64,000 nt of DNA from Trema orientale (Eukaryota > Streptophyta > Magnoliopsida > Rosales > Cannabaceae): the NCBI GenBank assembly GCA_002914845.1, contig JXTC01000300.1, positions 74,816-138,815 on the forward strand. The letters are read 5' to 3'. Positions 1 through 12,269 of this stretch are shown piece after piece. Numbering within the stretch: position 1 is the first letter of the stretch; every line of letters starts with the position of its first letter. Made by a program: the position numbers and the translations under genes. Under the pieces are notes generated by a model. The model made no database searches. It was not told where the DNA came from and was given only the letters and a program-made list of their open reading frames with translations.

Positions 1-176
1 TACATGATCCTGTATATGATATATGCATGTAATATGGTTATGAAAATTGTTTTCATGTAAAAAAATTTTAAAACCTAAATCCGCTAATTATTCCGCTGCA
101 TTCATGATGTGATCATGTGTTTTCCATAATTTGCATGCATGTATGTTATTGCCCTAAATGTTAGGCAATTCCAGCA
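1..176 (+). repeat. 3' end of a 1.8-kb copia-type LTR
   Basis: This stretch matches the last ~180 bases of the complete solo LTR at 27124-28934: both share the catgatcctgtat start, the 'taaatccgctaatt' block and 'gatgtgatcatgtgttttcc', and both end in CA (here ...ttccagca at 176). What follows is not a tRNA-Met primer-binding site, so this is a solo or 3' LTR cut by the window's left edge rather than a 5' LTR. Confidence 0.8.
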
Positions 177-504
177 TTGTGACATGTCACTTAATGGGTT
201 GGCCAAAATAAGTTTTTAAAATTGTAGTATGGCCCATTTTTCAATTTTTGTCTTCATTTAAGTCCTCAAAAATCTGATTTTGACCCAAACTTCAAACATT
301 TCTCTCACTTTAACTCAAATCTGAATTTAATTCAATTTCAACCTCTTTTATTTATTTTTAGTTCCCAATTTTATAAAAAGACCAAAATATCCCTTATAAA
401 AATCAGGGTTTTTACAAAGATAATGAGAAAATTGTAACTCTTACCTCACTTCTTCGAATATATAGACGAACATCACCAAACACAATTGGAATATTTAACC
501 GACA

Positions 505-665
505 CATTGTTGTTTGACCTTTTTGTCCTTTTTGCTGAAAGAAATTCTTATTTGACTCGGTCATACTTAGATGTTACCTCAAAGCTACAAATAGACTTAA
601 GTATCATAGACCTAATAGGACCCTGATTTGTGAAGAATTGTGTTTTGATCAAACACGTTTGAGGT
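505..665 (+). repeat. Direct repeat, copy 1 (partner 2545-2695)
   Basis: About 150 bases beginning 'ttgtttgaccttttt' and including 'aaagaaattcttatttgact' and 'ggtcatacttagatgt' recur with scattered changes at 2545-2695. Both copies end in a 'tgttttgat' block. Similarity is roughly 80 percent by eye. I do not recognise the family. Confidence 0.7.
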
Positions 666-1854
666 ACTATCACAATGGGTATGAACAGATTTTGCAAAAG
701 CAGTGATTAAAGTATTAAAAACTGAAGTCATTTTTCTCAGAAAAAACTTTATCTTATTTATATCCACTTGTTGGTGTGGATTTTGATCCTTGAACAAATG
801 TGCATCACGTGCCTTTAAGTGATTCTTCTTAAAGGAAGCCAAAATCCAGATTTGATATAGGTGTAGTCCGTACAACCTTGAATAAGGTTATAAATGAACT
901 TTTCACAAGTTGATGACGGTGGCACCTGTGCAGTACCTGCCAAATCTCCTCCACAAAATGACGTTAGTGATGTATTAAATAAAGTACTTAAATAAATAGT
1001 AGCTGAATAGTGATGGCACTATATTTTTGGGAAATCATGAGAAAGAGTAAATGAAGTAAGGAGAAAAAACAAAGAGATAAATAGGGTTTTAGGAAATTAT
1101 GGTGGCTTACCTTATGTGTAAGGTGTAAGGTACTATTTATAGTGGCCTTGTAATCCCAAAATTCTAGGGTTGATGGCCATGTGTCCCTTGAAAAGATAGA
1201 AAAGAATCTCACCCACCCGTTGTATGGACAATAGATAGGCAATTAGGCTAGGTGTCAGCCTCTCTGCAGAATGTGCCGCTTTTTGCGTGTTGAGGTAATA
1301 AAGTCACTTATGTTACTTAGTCGGAGTTTTTCATTCTCAAGTGGTCAGTTAGCGTGCTGGGTTAATTATTACTAGCGATCTTCGTGCACTTGTTCAGGTT
1401 GACAGAGCTACTTATACTATCTGACACCTTGATCTCTCGTTGTAAGGTCTTGGGTTACCTCACTCTATCCGATAAGGTTACCAGCCTTCTAGGAGCTATT
1501 CAGCTCATAAAGAATTTGGTGTCGTTTTAAGTGTTGGCCATGACATGTCGTTTTAGATCTTACTTAGAAATCACGTGTCATCTTTTAATAGGTTAGGAGA
1601 AAATACCCCAAACACCACTTTTTTCACCTCTTGATTTCTACCCCATCACAAATTAAGGGAGATCTTTGGTTGAGTTTTTTTTCCTTCAATAATCCTTCCA
1701 AACTTTGTCAGTTAAAAAAAAAAATATAGCAATATATATTTATAAAGGGAAATATATATAACGAAAGAAACATAATTGAAACTGAATTAAGAGAGCATAA
1801 ATGCAAACCTATTCGACACAGTTTCTTTAAAACAGATTCACTCCCTCACTGATG

Positions 1855-1950
1855 GTGCTTGAGGTTGATAAGCATTTGTCTCCCAGCTAATGAGCACCAT
1901 TCATGCTTGAGGTTGATAAGCGTCTGCCTCGCATCTAAATGAGCAGCAAG
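1855..1950 (+). repeat. 48-bp tandem duplication
   Basis: The unit containing 'gcttgaggttgataagc', then 'tctgcctcgcatct' or its variant 'tttgtctcccagct', then 'aatgagcac' occurs twice with a period of about 48 bases. No coding or structural meaning is apparent. Confidence 0.7.
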
Positions 1951-2544
1951 CTGAGCACCACGCTACTACTCCCAGTGAACTAAACTTGCCTGAACTCTAT
2001 CACCCTCGAAGAATACCACTATTAGAAATCAAAGAACTTGAAATAAAATATAGAACAAGAATTGAGGAAGTCTAGAGAGCTAGAGATTTTTTGGTGCGTG
2101 GGAAAGAGGAGGAGGAAGCCTCTTTATATAAGCTCTAAGGATACTAAGACTTTCATTCTTCATCAATGTAAGATTCTTGTATAGCCTCTATATATAAAGG
2201 CCCTATGGCCCTAAAAACTTCATTCGCAGGCTATGTGGGATTCCTATCTATTTCTATTAAATTTACAATTCAATGAAAGTATTTCAGTGATCAATTTTTC
2301 ATTCACTTAAGGATAACTTTTGAATATGTGGATAAATGGTTTCAATATCCTTGCGAAGCAGAACATAAATCTGCTAAGACCTTTCACTAATCTGAAGTGG
2401 GTCTCACTCAAAATTAAGCTTCAAAATGATATATTATCATATCATTTTCCAACATATTATTTTGAAGGTCTTTATTCTTATATATAAGTATATATTTTTA
2501 TAGGGATTTGTATGCCCAAAGCTAAATCTATTTAGAATATCTGA

Positions 2545-2695
2545 CACGCACAATTCTTGTTTGACCCTTTTGTCCTGTATGCTAAAAGAAATTCTTATTT
2601 GACTTGGTCATACTTAGATGTCACTTTAAACCTAATTAAATTTGAGTATGATAGACCTTATAACAAGAAGAGTTATGTTTTGATTAAAGGCATGA
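2545..2695 (+). repeat. Direct repeat, copy 2 (partner 505-665)
   Basis: Second copy of the dispersed repeat. It shares 'aaagaaattcttatttgact', 'ggtcatacttagatgtc' and 'tatgttttgatt' with the first copy about 2 kb upstream, in the same orientation. Confidence 0.7.
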
Positions 2696-3018
2696 TCTTT
2701 TGAGTGTTTTGCTTATTTAGAGAAAGTTTATATAGATTAAGTGATATTTTTTAAGATCTCATAATTGAACTCTTGAACTTGCTTGATTATCCCTTGAGAC
2801 AAAATCCTAGACAATGCATTATTAGGGAGATAATTTAGGCGATCATTATATCATTTTAGCGTTTTTAACCTATCATTTTATCCTACATCCCTAGTTTACC
2901 CCTTTGAGCCTTAAATGTTTTGTTAGCTTTTTCTTTAATTTGACTACATTATCCTTACCTTATTAGCCTTAATCACTTATCCTACCTTTCAAGAGAACTC
3001 ATAATGCATAAAGTTACA

Positions 3019-3104
<86 letters not shown>

Positions 3105-3689
3105 AGAAGAATTTGAAAGGATGCAAAGAAATTCTGAGCTTTCAAGACACTACATTTCAAGTTTGTCAAAGAAATAAGTTTGGGGAACTATCAAAAGAGG
3201 TAGAAAGGGATACAATGAAAAGATTACATTTTTTCTTTTTTGAAAAAAAAAAATTAATTGTGAAAAAAGAAGAAAAAATGATCTTGAAAAACAGATTGGT
3301 TTTGAAAGAGAAAAAAAAATAAAAAAGCAAGAAATTTTTAACAAGATGTATTCTTTCTGTGCCACAGTTCTATATACTATATTATATATTTGAATGATAT
3401 TCTCTTGTTTTGTTGTATCATATCTTTTCTTTTTATAGCCATTACCTAATCTGAACATTACAAGCTTTAAAAAGACCTTTTGATTTTTGGTAATGTGTTA
3501 GTCTGCTTTAGTAGAGAGTTGATATGAGAAGCTAGCTTATAGAGACTCAAAACTTTTATATCTAGAAATCACTTTTTACTATCCACTTGTTTGCATAAAT
3601 TAATCTGAGTAGCATGCATTAATTTTTTTGATTGGTTATTTACACACACACACACTTCAAGAACTCACTATGAGATGTTACAAGCATTT
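2691..3689 (+). other. Noncoding DNA resembling a Ty3/gypsy 3' internal region
   Basis: No gene is seen. 'gtttacccctttgagcc' and the A-rich tract resemble the long untranslated 3' part of Athila/Tat-type gypsy elements. A polypurine-like 'aagtttgggg' at 5248-5257 would fit the end of the same element, with the LTR-like block at 3690-5089 as a later insertion. This reading rests on general resemblance only. The 69-residue frame at 3113-3322 is lysine-rich low complexity. Confidence 0.35.
3020..3102. repeat. Long poly(A) tract
   Basis: About 80 bases of almost pure A, broken once by ttg at 3054-3056. Tracts like this are prone to length error in sequencing and assembly. Confidence 0.95.
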
Positions 3690-5089
3690 TGATAGCGGTT
3701 GTTAATGTAGTCAAATTAGAATTTATAATACCTCCTCTAACTATCCTAGAAATCTTCAGGAAACCTAGCAAAACCTAGTAAAGAGATAAGAAAGATCGAT
3801 CTCATGAGGAACTGGTCTAATCAATAAATTATTAGTCCTAAGGTTACGGGGGTTTCTAAGTAGAACTAAAACTAAAAAAAAACAAGAAAATAAATAAAAT
3901 AACAAAATCAATAAAGTAAATTAGTCACCAAAATCCTATACTCAGTTACAATTCAGAATTACCAACCATAGGTAACAGACACGTGCTCACTAACTCCGCA
4001 CTCTATCAACTATCACTAGACAAAATAAGCTCTTCATCTAGATTCTATTAGTTAGGTAACATCGGATATGCTCACTCATAGTCTAGACTAATGCATTAAG
4101 AACGAGAGTAGGTTGAATCTAAGTAATAATCACACGTGGATTACTTGACCTGGAGTTATGTCTTCACCATAGATTAATTAAATTATGCAATTTAATTCTC
4201 ACTATGATCATGCTACTACTATTAGAAATCCTAGACAATTACGGATCTAGAATCTAATATAGCCCTAGAAATCTATCATGAATTATTTAGTTGGTCACCT
4301 GAATAAATCAAAATATAAATCATTGTTATCAAAGTATAAAACAATAATAACAATTCTGAAAATAGTAATTGATATATAAAACTGGAAAAGTAATAAATAT
4401 TCATGTCTAGGCTTTGAAATTACCCTTAACCTAACCTAAACTTAATCTAGCAACAATATAAAAGGATGAACAATAGAAAGATGATGCTAGAAAACTATAA
4501 ATAAAAGGAAAAAGAAACGAAAGAAGAACGAGGAACGAAAAAGGCTAACGGCTACAGCTCCTGTCTCCAAGCTCTCCTCCTCTCTCTCCCCTAAGGTCTA
4601 AGTGTTTATGTATCTCTTCAAAGTATCCATGAATCTGATATAAGTATCCTATTTATAGAGGAATAACTCTAGGAGGCAATTAGGTTAAATTCCGCATAAT
4701 TAAGAAGTTTTGGGCCGTCAAATTCATCAAAGTCGGTAGCCAAATGGGCCTCCAACGCCGCAGCACATGAGATCCAGTGCTATAGCTCATGGCCTAGGAT
4801 TCACGGGCTTCGAAATTTGATTTTTTTATTTTTTATTTCTTCTCCTGAAGATGGCCCTGTGGTGCACAGGCTCCAACGCCGCAGTGCCAAGGCCTTGTTC
4901 CATGGTGTTTTGTTGTCTAGCTCTAACTTAATTCTAACTCATCCTGTTTCAACTCTTTTTCAATTCTTTCCTCCATTGACACCTAAATAATATAAAATAA
5001 GATAAGTAGTCTCAGAATAACACAAAAACTAACAAAATAATGTAGAGATTTAATCATCATTTAATTGTATATTGACACCAATGACATTT
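3690..5089 (-). repeat. LTR-like noncoding block
   Basis: This is gene-free DNA of the kind that makes up long gypsy LTRs. On the minus strand it carries a TATA-like 'ctctataaatagg' near 4655, downstream of short GC-rich islands with 'aacgccgcag' (4754 and 4875). The same layout (TATA-like box, then 'gccgcag' islands upstream of it) is seen in the proven solo LTR at 30417-32023. Both ends are uncertain and I could not find a target duplication. Confidence 0.35.
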
Positions 5090-5330
5090 GAGTTGAAATC
5101 TAAACTTTTGCAATATTTTGAATTTTCTTTGAGCTATATATGCTATATGCAATCTTTGAGATAGGCACTGTGAAACCAAACCAATTTAGGTTTATGTTTC
5201 GTTGTTTTTAGTTCATTTTCTTTTTGTTCGAGGACTAGCAAATGTTAAGTTTGGGGTATTTGATGTGCTTATTGAGATATTTGCCCTAAAAAGCAGATTT
5301 CCTATTTTACTGAGAAGGCTACTATTTCGT
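5090..5330 (+). other. Polypurine-like tract joined to an LTR start
   Basis: 'gttaagtttggggta' (about 5246-5260) looks like the polypurine tract before a gypsy 3' LTR. Immediately after it, 5271-5302 ('attgagatatttgccctaaa' onward) matches the first ~30 bases of the 1.8-kb LTR at 27124. The match fades after that, so this is a chimeric or heavily truncated junction. Confidence 0.4.
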
Positions 5331-5744
5331 GTTTAACAAAAAAGTACATGTCTTCTGTAACAATCTTTTATACTGTGTGGGAGAAATACAAGATGGACTT
5401 TATGTTCTAACTCCAAAGCCTTAAGATACATTAATTTCATTGAAAAGCATCAATAAACTCCAGGAGATGTGAAAGACATTAGGAAGGTACACAATACCAT
5501 CAATTGGTACAAGCGACTCAACACATACCATGCTCGGATGTTCGCAGGCTTATGGAGCTGGGTCATTTATACGAAATAGATATCAGCAATGACATAGACT
5601 GTGAAAATTACAAGAAGCCTGTAAAGTACATGCGTCATCTTGCTCCTCGTAATGAGAAGGCCGAAGCTTGTCTCGAGTGCATTGTTGTTGGTATTTTAAA
5701 CACCAAGGACTGCAGGTGCACAATACCTTAAAAAAGTAATAAAA
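5331..5744. other. Intergenic DNA with an unrecognised 75-residue frame
   Basis: The frame 5504-5731 (plus) has normal-looking composition, with the Cys-containing end 'EACLECIVVGILNTKDCRC', but I recognise no family. There is no promoter, intron or partner frame to support a gene. It may be a remnant of retrotransposon coding sequence. Confidence 0.3.
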
Positions 5745-7165
5745 AGATGACTTAAGTATTGTCCTACGAAGATTTTTACTATTTCTAAGTTAATTACTGA
5801 AATTGGGTTGATTTTAAAATTATCCAAAAAAGTAAAACAATCAAAACAATTAAGTAAACTAAGAATTTAAAATGAGAACTAGAAAAGCAAGTAAAAATAG
5901 GTTCAAATTCAATATAAAAATAACCTAGAATTGCTAGCTACCTAACCCCTCCTATTGTGTCATTTAGCTCTCCTTTCCTCTAATTAATTTAACTAAATTG
6001 TTGTTAACTAAATATGCTAATGTATTTGCAAGTTTCTTCCGTCATCAAGCAAGTATTTCCACTCAACCCAACCCACTATATTCCTATAAGGGTCAAACTT
6101 GAATGAAATCATTAAGAGTAAACATTTTAAAGTGGTTACACATACTAATTAGATATATTCATATCCTTATTAAATGTATATCTCTCTACCTAAAGCTAAA
6201 CACATAACTTCGTTTCTATTCCATTATGTATTTTCAAGAATCATACTAATCCTAAAGCTAAACACATAACTTTATTTCCATTCCATTATGTATTTCCAAG
6301 AATCATACTAGTTATTGGCCAAGTAACTAGTAGTATTAAGTATAACATAAAGAAACCAATTAATTTAGAAAATTAGATGTCAAAAGGGAGTTAAAAAAAT
6401 ACAATATTATAAGGTTGATTCATATAGCAATTTTAGACAAAGGATAGTAGAGATAGATAGCACAATCCAATAAAATAAAATAGCCATTGAAAAACAAACA
6501 CAATCAAGAAAGAACACAATCAAGAAAGGAGACGAGTCTGAAAATGAAACAAATTTGATTGATGCTCCTCCAAATTGAGAGTTGAATTTTTTCAATAGTT
6601 GATATAATAAGCTCCAATAGATTGCTCTCTAAATTCAACTGTGAATATCCTCTCTCAAAAATAAAAATCAAAACTAAAAATAAAAACTACAATTTATTTA
6701 GTATTTTCTTCTCTAAAATTTTCTTTCTGGAGCTCTATTCTAAAAGGAAAAGATGATCTAAGCTAAATCTATTTGGGAATGTGTACCTCCACCTCTAGAA
6801 AATAGGTTTTTTAATAAGGTGGCTCTTGTACACTTAAGGATAGGTCAAATCTGGACCATTAGATTGCCAAAATTTGATCTAGATTGTTAAAATCCCATTA
6901 AGGACATAGAGGAGTATGTTGCGGCACTGAAAGGGAGCACTGCGGTGCCTAAGAAGCTCAGATTTCCACGAACTGGCACTGCGGTGCTAGCTTTCTAGTT
7001 GGTTGGCACCTGCTGCTGGAATGGTGCTTCCTGTGCCATAGGTTGCCTTCGGTTCTACCTCCTAGCTTCTTTTTGACATCTTTTAGCCTCTTTTTGACCT
7101 CTTTAAGCACCAACTTCAATTGTTTCATCCTCTTACAAACAAACGCAAACAAACATCAAATTAAC
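5745..7165 (-). repeat. LTR-like noncoding block with a 62-bp tandem duplication
   Basis: Gene-free, T/A-rich DNA with GC-rich islands ('gcactgcggtgcc' near 6938, 'ggcactgcggtgc' at 6976) like those in the blocks at 3690-5089 and 30417-32023. Inside it, 'taaagctaaacacataact...aagaatcatacta' is tandemly repeated (about 6190-6250 and 6252-6311). Ends are not defined. Minus orientation is inferred from the resemblance to the other two blocks. Confidence 0.35.
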
Positions 7166-7477
7166 AACAAAAACAAGTGAAACAACTTTATTTTAAAGAA
7201 CAAAGTAAAATCAAAGCTAATTATAATTATTTTGACAAAAATACGGTAATTAATAAATATAGAAAAAATGAGATATTTTGTATATATTTCTTAATTGATA
7301 ATGTATCAATTTCTTTTGTCAATAATATGACCTACCCTACGACATCATATTATTCATAAGGAAAGTACAGTAGGAATAGTTATTTTTTATATTTTTTTTT
7401 CTCATATACTTCACGTTTACTATTCCAATATTGTTAAATGCATAGTTTTAAATTGTTTATTTTATTTACTTTCAGCG

Positions 7478-8419
7478 ATGGTAAATCTTATTGTCTCTAT
7501 TCTATCAAATGAGAAACTTGAAACCGGTGAAAACTGTAACAAGTAGAAGAGCAATATGAACATAATTCTAATCCGCAAAAACTACAAGTTTGTGATGACG
7601 AAGGAATGTCCTCCACAACCTGCTACCAATACACCTCGTAATGTATAAGATGCATATGTCAATTAGACTAAGGCTAACAACAAGGCCTATTGCTACTTGT
7701 TAACAGGACTGTCGGATGTATTGAGAGGTTAATATAAAGGCATGGAGATTGCATTTGAGATTATGGAATCTCTGCAAGCCATGTTTCGAAGCCCATTTGA
7801 CAGAGCTCATCATGATATCGTTAAGGCAATTATGAACACTCGAATGAAATCTAATGTCTTAGTTCGAGAGCATGTCCTTAAGATGATCGGCTTACTTCAT
7901 GAAGCTGAACTGAATGGCGGACACATAGACAAAGCCACCCAAGTAGGATGATTTTGGAAACGCTATCCCCAGCCTTTAAGTAATACAAAACGAACTACGT
8001 TATGAATAAGTTCCGCTAAATCTCACTCAACTATTGAATGAGCTACAGACCTATGAATCCATATTGAAAGATAAAGATGAAAAATCCGAAGCTAACATTG
8101 TTAAAGAGGTACCTTCTTCCAACAAAATAAAAATAAGAAAAGGAAGAAAGCGGCTGGCAAGTCTCAAGCAAAGCCCAATAAGAAGAGCAAGGCTAAAAAG
8201 AAGAGCTCCAACAACAAGATGTTCAAAGGAAAATATTTCTACTATGGAGTAGATGGGCATTGGAAGAGAAACTGTAATAAGTATCTCGAGGAGCTCAAGG
8301 AAAAGAAGAAGAAGGGTAAATGTGATTTACTTGTTACAGAAGCATACTTAATGGAAGATAATTCTTCTCTTTGGATAGTTGATTCAGGGGTGACTAAGCA
8401 CATTTGTACTTCTTTGTAG
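7478..8419 (+). pseudogene. copia gag and protease remnant
   Basis: The start ATG at 7478 follows a typical leader; a stop at 7544 ends that frame after 22 codons. Later pieces give the copia gag core ('IVKAIMNTRMKSN' and 'REHVLKMIGLLHEAELNGG', about 7822-7925). A zinc knuckle follows at about 8232-8275, but its first two cysteines are tyrosines (YFYYGVDGHWKRNC instead of Cx2Cx4Hx4C), so it cannot bind zinc normally. The aspartic protease motif VDSGVT is at about 8378-8395. A stop at 8417 follows. The protein cannot be made in full: at least four stops or frameshifts interrupt it. Confidence 0.88.
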
Positions 8420-8467
8420 ACACTTAGCTCATATGAGGAACTTACAATTAAGGAGTTCACTAAGAGG

Positions 8468-9480
8468 GTGGGGACAGGAGCAATTGTTTCAGCATTAGCA
8501 GTAGGAGTAGTAGTTTTTAATTTTGGATGTAATAAATTAGTTTTGAACAATGTTTATTTCATTTTTAGTTTCAGTAGAAATTTGATTTTTGTTTCTAGAT
8601 TATCTGAACATGGTTATAGCTTTTCTTTTAATAATAAGTCAATTGTTATATCAAGAAAAAGTTTAAATATTTGTATTGCTTATCTAGAATATTGACTTTA
8701 TGGTTTACAACTCGCTACTTAAATACTGCTTAATACTAAAATGTTCAAACTAGAACAACCTAAGACTAAGAAACAAAAAATTTCTCACGATGATAACACA
8801 TACCTATGGCATCTTAGACTAGGCTATATAAACCTTGACAGAATTAACAGACTTGTTAAGGGAACTAACAGTTGGCACTCTTCCATTCTGTAAATCATGT
8901 CCTGAAGGTAAAATAACGAAAAGACTCTTCACTATAAAGGGCGAAAGAGCCAAAGAACCCCTCGAATTAATATATACAGATATTTGTGGACCATTAAATG
9001 TACAAGCTAGAGATAGTTACAAATACTTTGTCACTTTTATTGATGATTATTCAAAGTATGGTTATATTTACCTAATGCAAAGGAAATCTGAAGCTTATGA
9101 AAAATTCAAAGAATTCCTTGCAAAAGCTGAAAAACAGTTAGGTAAGTCATTAAAGACTCTATGATTAGATTGTAGAGGAGAGTACCTGGATACTAAATTC
9201 TTAGAATTTTTACTTGAGCATGTTATCTTATCCCAGCTCACAGCATTTGGAATACCACAGCAGAATGGTGTTGTAAAGCGGAGAAATCAAATATTACTTG
9301 ATGTAGTGAGATCAATGCTCAGCTACTCATCATTACCCTCTTCTTTCTAGGGATATGCAATGCAAATAGTCATCTATCTTTTGAACTTAGTTCCATCTAT
9401 AATTTGGATGCAAACGTAGTTTACACCATATCTATAAATGAGGGTATCAAGCATATGTCCTGAAGGATAAGACTGGGAAG
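8468..9480 (+). pseudogene. copia integrase remnant
   Basis: After a stretch matching the protease-integrase linker ('NLIFVSRLSEHGYSFSF', from about 8578) comes the integrase zinc-binding region ('WHLRLG' near 8809, then 'CKSCPEGK' near 8889). The RNase H-fold core follows, with the first catalytic Asp in 'IYTDICGP' (about 8968-8991) and 'FIDDYSKYGYIYLMQ' (about 9036-9080). The family's final catalytic glutamate, in the NGxxERR motif, is lysine here (AAG at 9276-9278, 'NGVVKRRN'). The frame is broken near 9163 and again after 9340. It is inactive. Confidence 0.85.
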
Positions 9481-9502
9481 TTAAAACCACGAACAGAAGT
9501 AT

Positions 9503-9694
9503 GGACCCGTTTGGGATAACTTTTACTTCCTGAAGTAAAAGGTTAAGAAGATCTTTTTAGAAAAGCTGGTGGGTCCATGCTTCATTAAAAAGGTCTTCTA
9601 ATTAAAAAAAAAATCTTCTCACAATTCATCCAAACACCCTCAAAAGTAACTTTTGGGCTCCAAAAGATCTTTGGAAGCCATACCAAACAGGCCC
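9503..9694. mobile_element. Tourist-like (PIF/Harbinger-type) MITE inside copia
   Basis: This 192-bp insert has terminal inverted repeats: left GGACCCGTTTGGGATAAC, right end (reversed) GGGCCTGTTTGGTATGGC. It is flanked by TAT (9500-9502) and TAC (9695-9697), a one-mismatch 3-bp target duplication typical of PIF/Harbinger. The copia frame reads RTEV before it and RIFVGYP after it, which fits one duplicated triplet. It carries no coding capacity. Confidence 0.8.
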
Positions 9695-9769
9695 TACGTA
9701 TATTTGTAGGTTATCCTAAAGTAGCTAGAGGCGGGTTATTCTACAATCCTCAAGATAAGAAAGTATTTG

Positions 9770-11592
9770 TATTGATAAATACTACTTTTCTTGAAATTGA
9801 TTACATGACGAACTTCAAATCTCCCAGCAAAATAGTACTTGAAGAAGTGCTATATGATCAGATCAGACCACAAATGATAACTTTTGTCGAGGAGACCACA
9901 ACTCCAAATCAGGATATTTTGCCTATTCGTCGTAGTGTAAGGATTGTGAAATAACTTGAACACTACTTAGGAATCGGGGAAGCACAAATTACTATTTCCG
10001 ATAACAAGCAAGATGACCTATTGAGTTTTCAGCAAGCAATGGATGATTCTAATAAGGAGCACTAGCAAGAATCAATGAAACTCGAAATAGAGTCAATGTA
10101 CTCAAATTCGGTCTGGGAACTTGTAGACCTACCTAATCACGTAAGACCAATTGGGTGCAAATAGATTTATAAGAGAAAAGAGATGTGGATGGTAAAGTAG
10201 AGACTTATAAGGCTAGGCTAGTGGTAAAGGGTTATACTCAAAAGGAGGGAGTTGATTATGAGGAAACTTTCTTACCAGTTGCCATGCTTAAATCCATTCG
10301 GATTCTTTTATCAATTTTTGCATATCTCGATTATGAGATTTGGCAAATGGATATCAAGACAGCCTTTCTGAATCGTTATCTTGAAGAAAGTATTTATATG
10401 GTGCAACCAGAGGGTTTCATAGAAAAAGGCCAAGGGCAAAAGATTTGGAAACTGCAAATTAAGGTCCATTTATGAATTTAGGCAGGCTTCAAGATCTTAA
10501 AATATAAGTTTTGATGAAGCTATTAAGACGTATGGCTTTGATCAAAATATTGATGCACTTCATGTTTACAAGTATATCAAAGACTCGAAAGTGGTCTTCC
10601 TAGTTCTCTACGTAGATGATATTCTTCTTATTGGGAATAATGTTGAATTACTATCTGATATAAAGAAGTGGTTAGCCAACCATTCCAAACGAGGGATTTA
10701 GGAGAGGCTAGTTATGTTCTTCGAATCCAACTATTAAGAGATCACAAGAACAGATTGTTGGCTCTGTCTCAAGTATCATATATCGATAAAGTGCTTATCA
10801 GATTTTTGATGTAAAACTCCAAGAAACGTAATTTACATTCTCACTATGGAGTCTATTTTTATAAATAGCAATGTCCTAGGACACCTCAAGAGGAAGAAAA
10901 TATGAGACGGATTCCTTATGCATCAACAGTGGACAGCCTAATGTACGCTATGTTGTTTACAAGACCTGACATCTATTATGTAGTAGGAGTAATTAGCCGG
11001 TATCAGTCTAACCGTGGTTAAATCATTGGTGGCTATGAAACATATTCTCAAGTACTTAAGAAGAACGAGAAACTATATGCTTGTTTATTGAGCTAGGGAT
11101 TTGATTACTATCAGATACATCAATTTTGATTTTCAGTCAGAGAAGGATTCTCCTAAATCGACATCTGGATCAGTGTTTACTCTTAATGGTGGAGCCATAT
11201 TTTGGAGAAGCATCAAACAATCTTATATTGTTGATCCAACTATGGAAGCTGAATTCGTTGCCACTTGTGAAGCAACAATGGAAGCAGTTTGGCTCTAAAA
11301 GTTCTCAACAAATTTAGAAATCGTTCCAGATATGAATAAGACAATCACACGTTACTGTGATAACAGTGGTGTTGTGGCGAATTCAAAAGAACCTAGAAGC
11401 CACAAGAGGAGAAAGCATATAGAATGCAAATATCATTTGATTAGAGAGATAGTACATCGAGGAGATGCAGAAGTTCTGAAGATAGTGTCAGAAAATAACC
11501 ATGCAGATCCTTTCATAAAGACATTGCCTGCAAAGAGTTTTAAAAACCACATAGAAGGTCTAGGCATAAAGGATATATCCCATTTGCTTTAG
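9770..11592 (+). pseudogene. copia reverse transcriptase and RNase H remnant
   Basis: The linker (9772-9954) leads into RVT_2-type reverse transcriptase. 'YKARLVVKGYTQKEGVDYEE' is at about 10207-10265 and 'WQMDIKTAFLN' at about 10339-10371. The polymerase active-site box YVDD is intact at 10609-10620 (LYVDDILLIGN). The RNase H part includes 'KDSPKSTSGSVFTLNGG' near 11143 and ends in 'NNHADPFIKTLP', with the last frame closing at 11592. Stops and frameshifts occur near 10050, 10165, 10473, 10700 and 11020-11100. The 3' boundary at the polypurine tract follows only a few bases downstream. Confidence 0.88.
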
Positions 11593-11960
11593 GGCAAGTG
11601 GGAGATTGTAAAAGGTAGTGTCCTAAAACATATGGATTATTTGTAATATTGCTAAAAATAAATAAAATTTATAGTTTTCTTATTTGCCTATGTATTTTAT
11701 GTTTTCTAATATTACATTGTTAGAATATAAATATTAGAATTCCTTGATTATTTATAATACTATAAAACTTAGTATTTAACTGTTGAATTACAAGAGGATT
11801 GAGCTTACATTTATGCCTTTAAATGAAATGCTCATTTCATCCATTGGTTTTCATAAATAGCAAAACTTTCCTCTTAATCTTTCTACATCCCATAATGACA
11901 AAAGAAACCAAAACCATGAAATAATCTAATATACCTCTAATAACCAAGAATGTCTCAATA
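11591..11960 (+). repeat. Polypurine tract and partial 3' LTR of the copia element
   Basis: 'agggcaagtgggaga' at 11591-11605 is the polypurine tract, placed directly after the RNase H stop as expected. The LTR begins TGTAAAAGGTAGTGTCC at 11607. No second copy exists in the window and no CA end with a target duplication is evident, so the right boundary is a guess. Confidence 0.55.
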
Positions 11961-12269
11961 ATGAAAATTAAACAAGGCAATAACTCCAATTAGTACATTT
12001 GAGTCCTCAACTATTTCCCTCTTTCCAAATATGAGTCCAAATTACTAACTATCCTATGGATCTAAAACGTCTTAAGGGTTAATAACACAAAAATATCTCA
12101 AGTTTGGGTTTTTTGCAAAAACTAACACGATGCTTGACTTTGCAAATTAATACCCTGTGATTTCAAATTTCGGCAAATGTATACCCTATCTTGACAAATT
12201 GAGTAATTTGAATAGCAAAAAGAGCACTTTACCCTCTTTATTTGACTTCTAATCAACTTTTTAAATCAT

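Larger units (their letters stand above)
177..2690. other. AT-rich intergenic DNA, no gene seen
   Basis: Short open frames here (for example 612-875 and 988-1242, minus) are low-complexity and resemble no family I know. The stretch holds a dispersed direct repeat and a short tandem duplication, listed separately. No transposon termini are visible. Confidence 0.6.
7478..12070 (+). mobile_element. Decayed Ty1/copia retrotransposon
   Basis: The order of domains is gag, zinc knuckle, protease, integrase, reverse transcriptase, RNase H, then a polypurine tract ('agggcaagtgggaga', 11591-11605) and a putative 3' LTR starting TG at 11607. Integrase before reverse transcriptase defines Ty1/copia. The element is broken by many stops and frameshifts and by a 192-bp MITE at 9503-9694. 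No 5' LTR is recognisable upstream of the gag start; 7166-7477 is AT-rich DNA in which a residual leader could lie. The end of the 3' LTR was not found; the Mutator-like element begins at about 12079. Confidence 0.9.
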
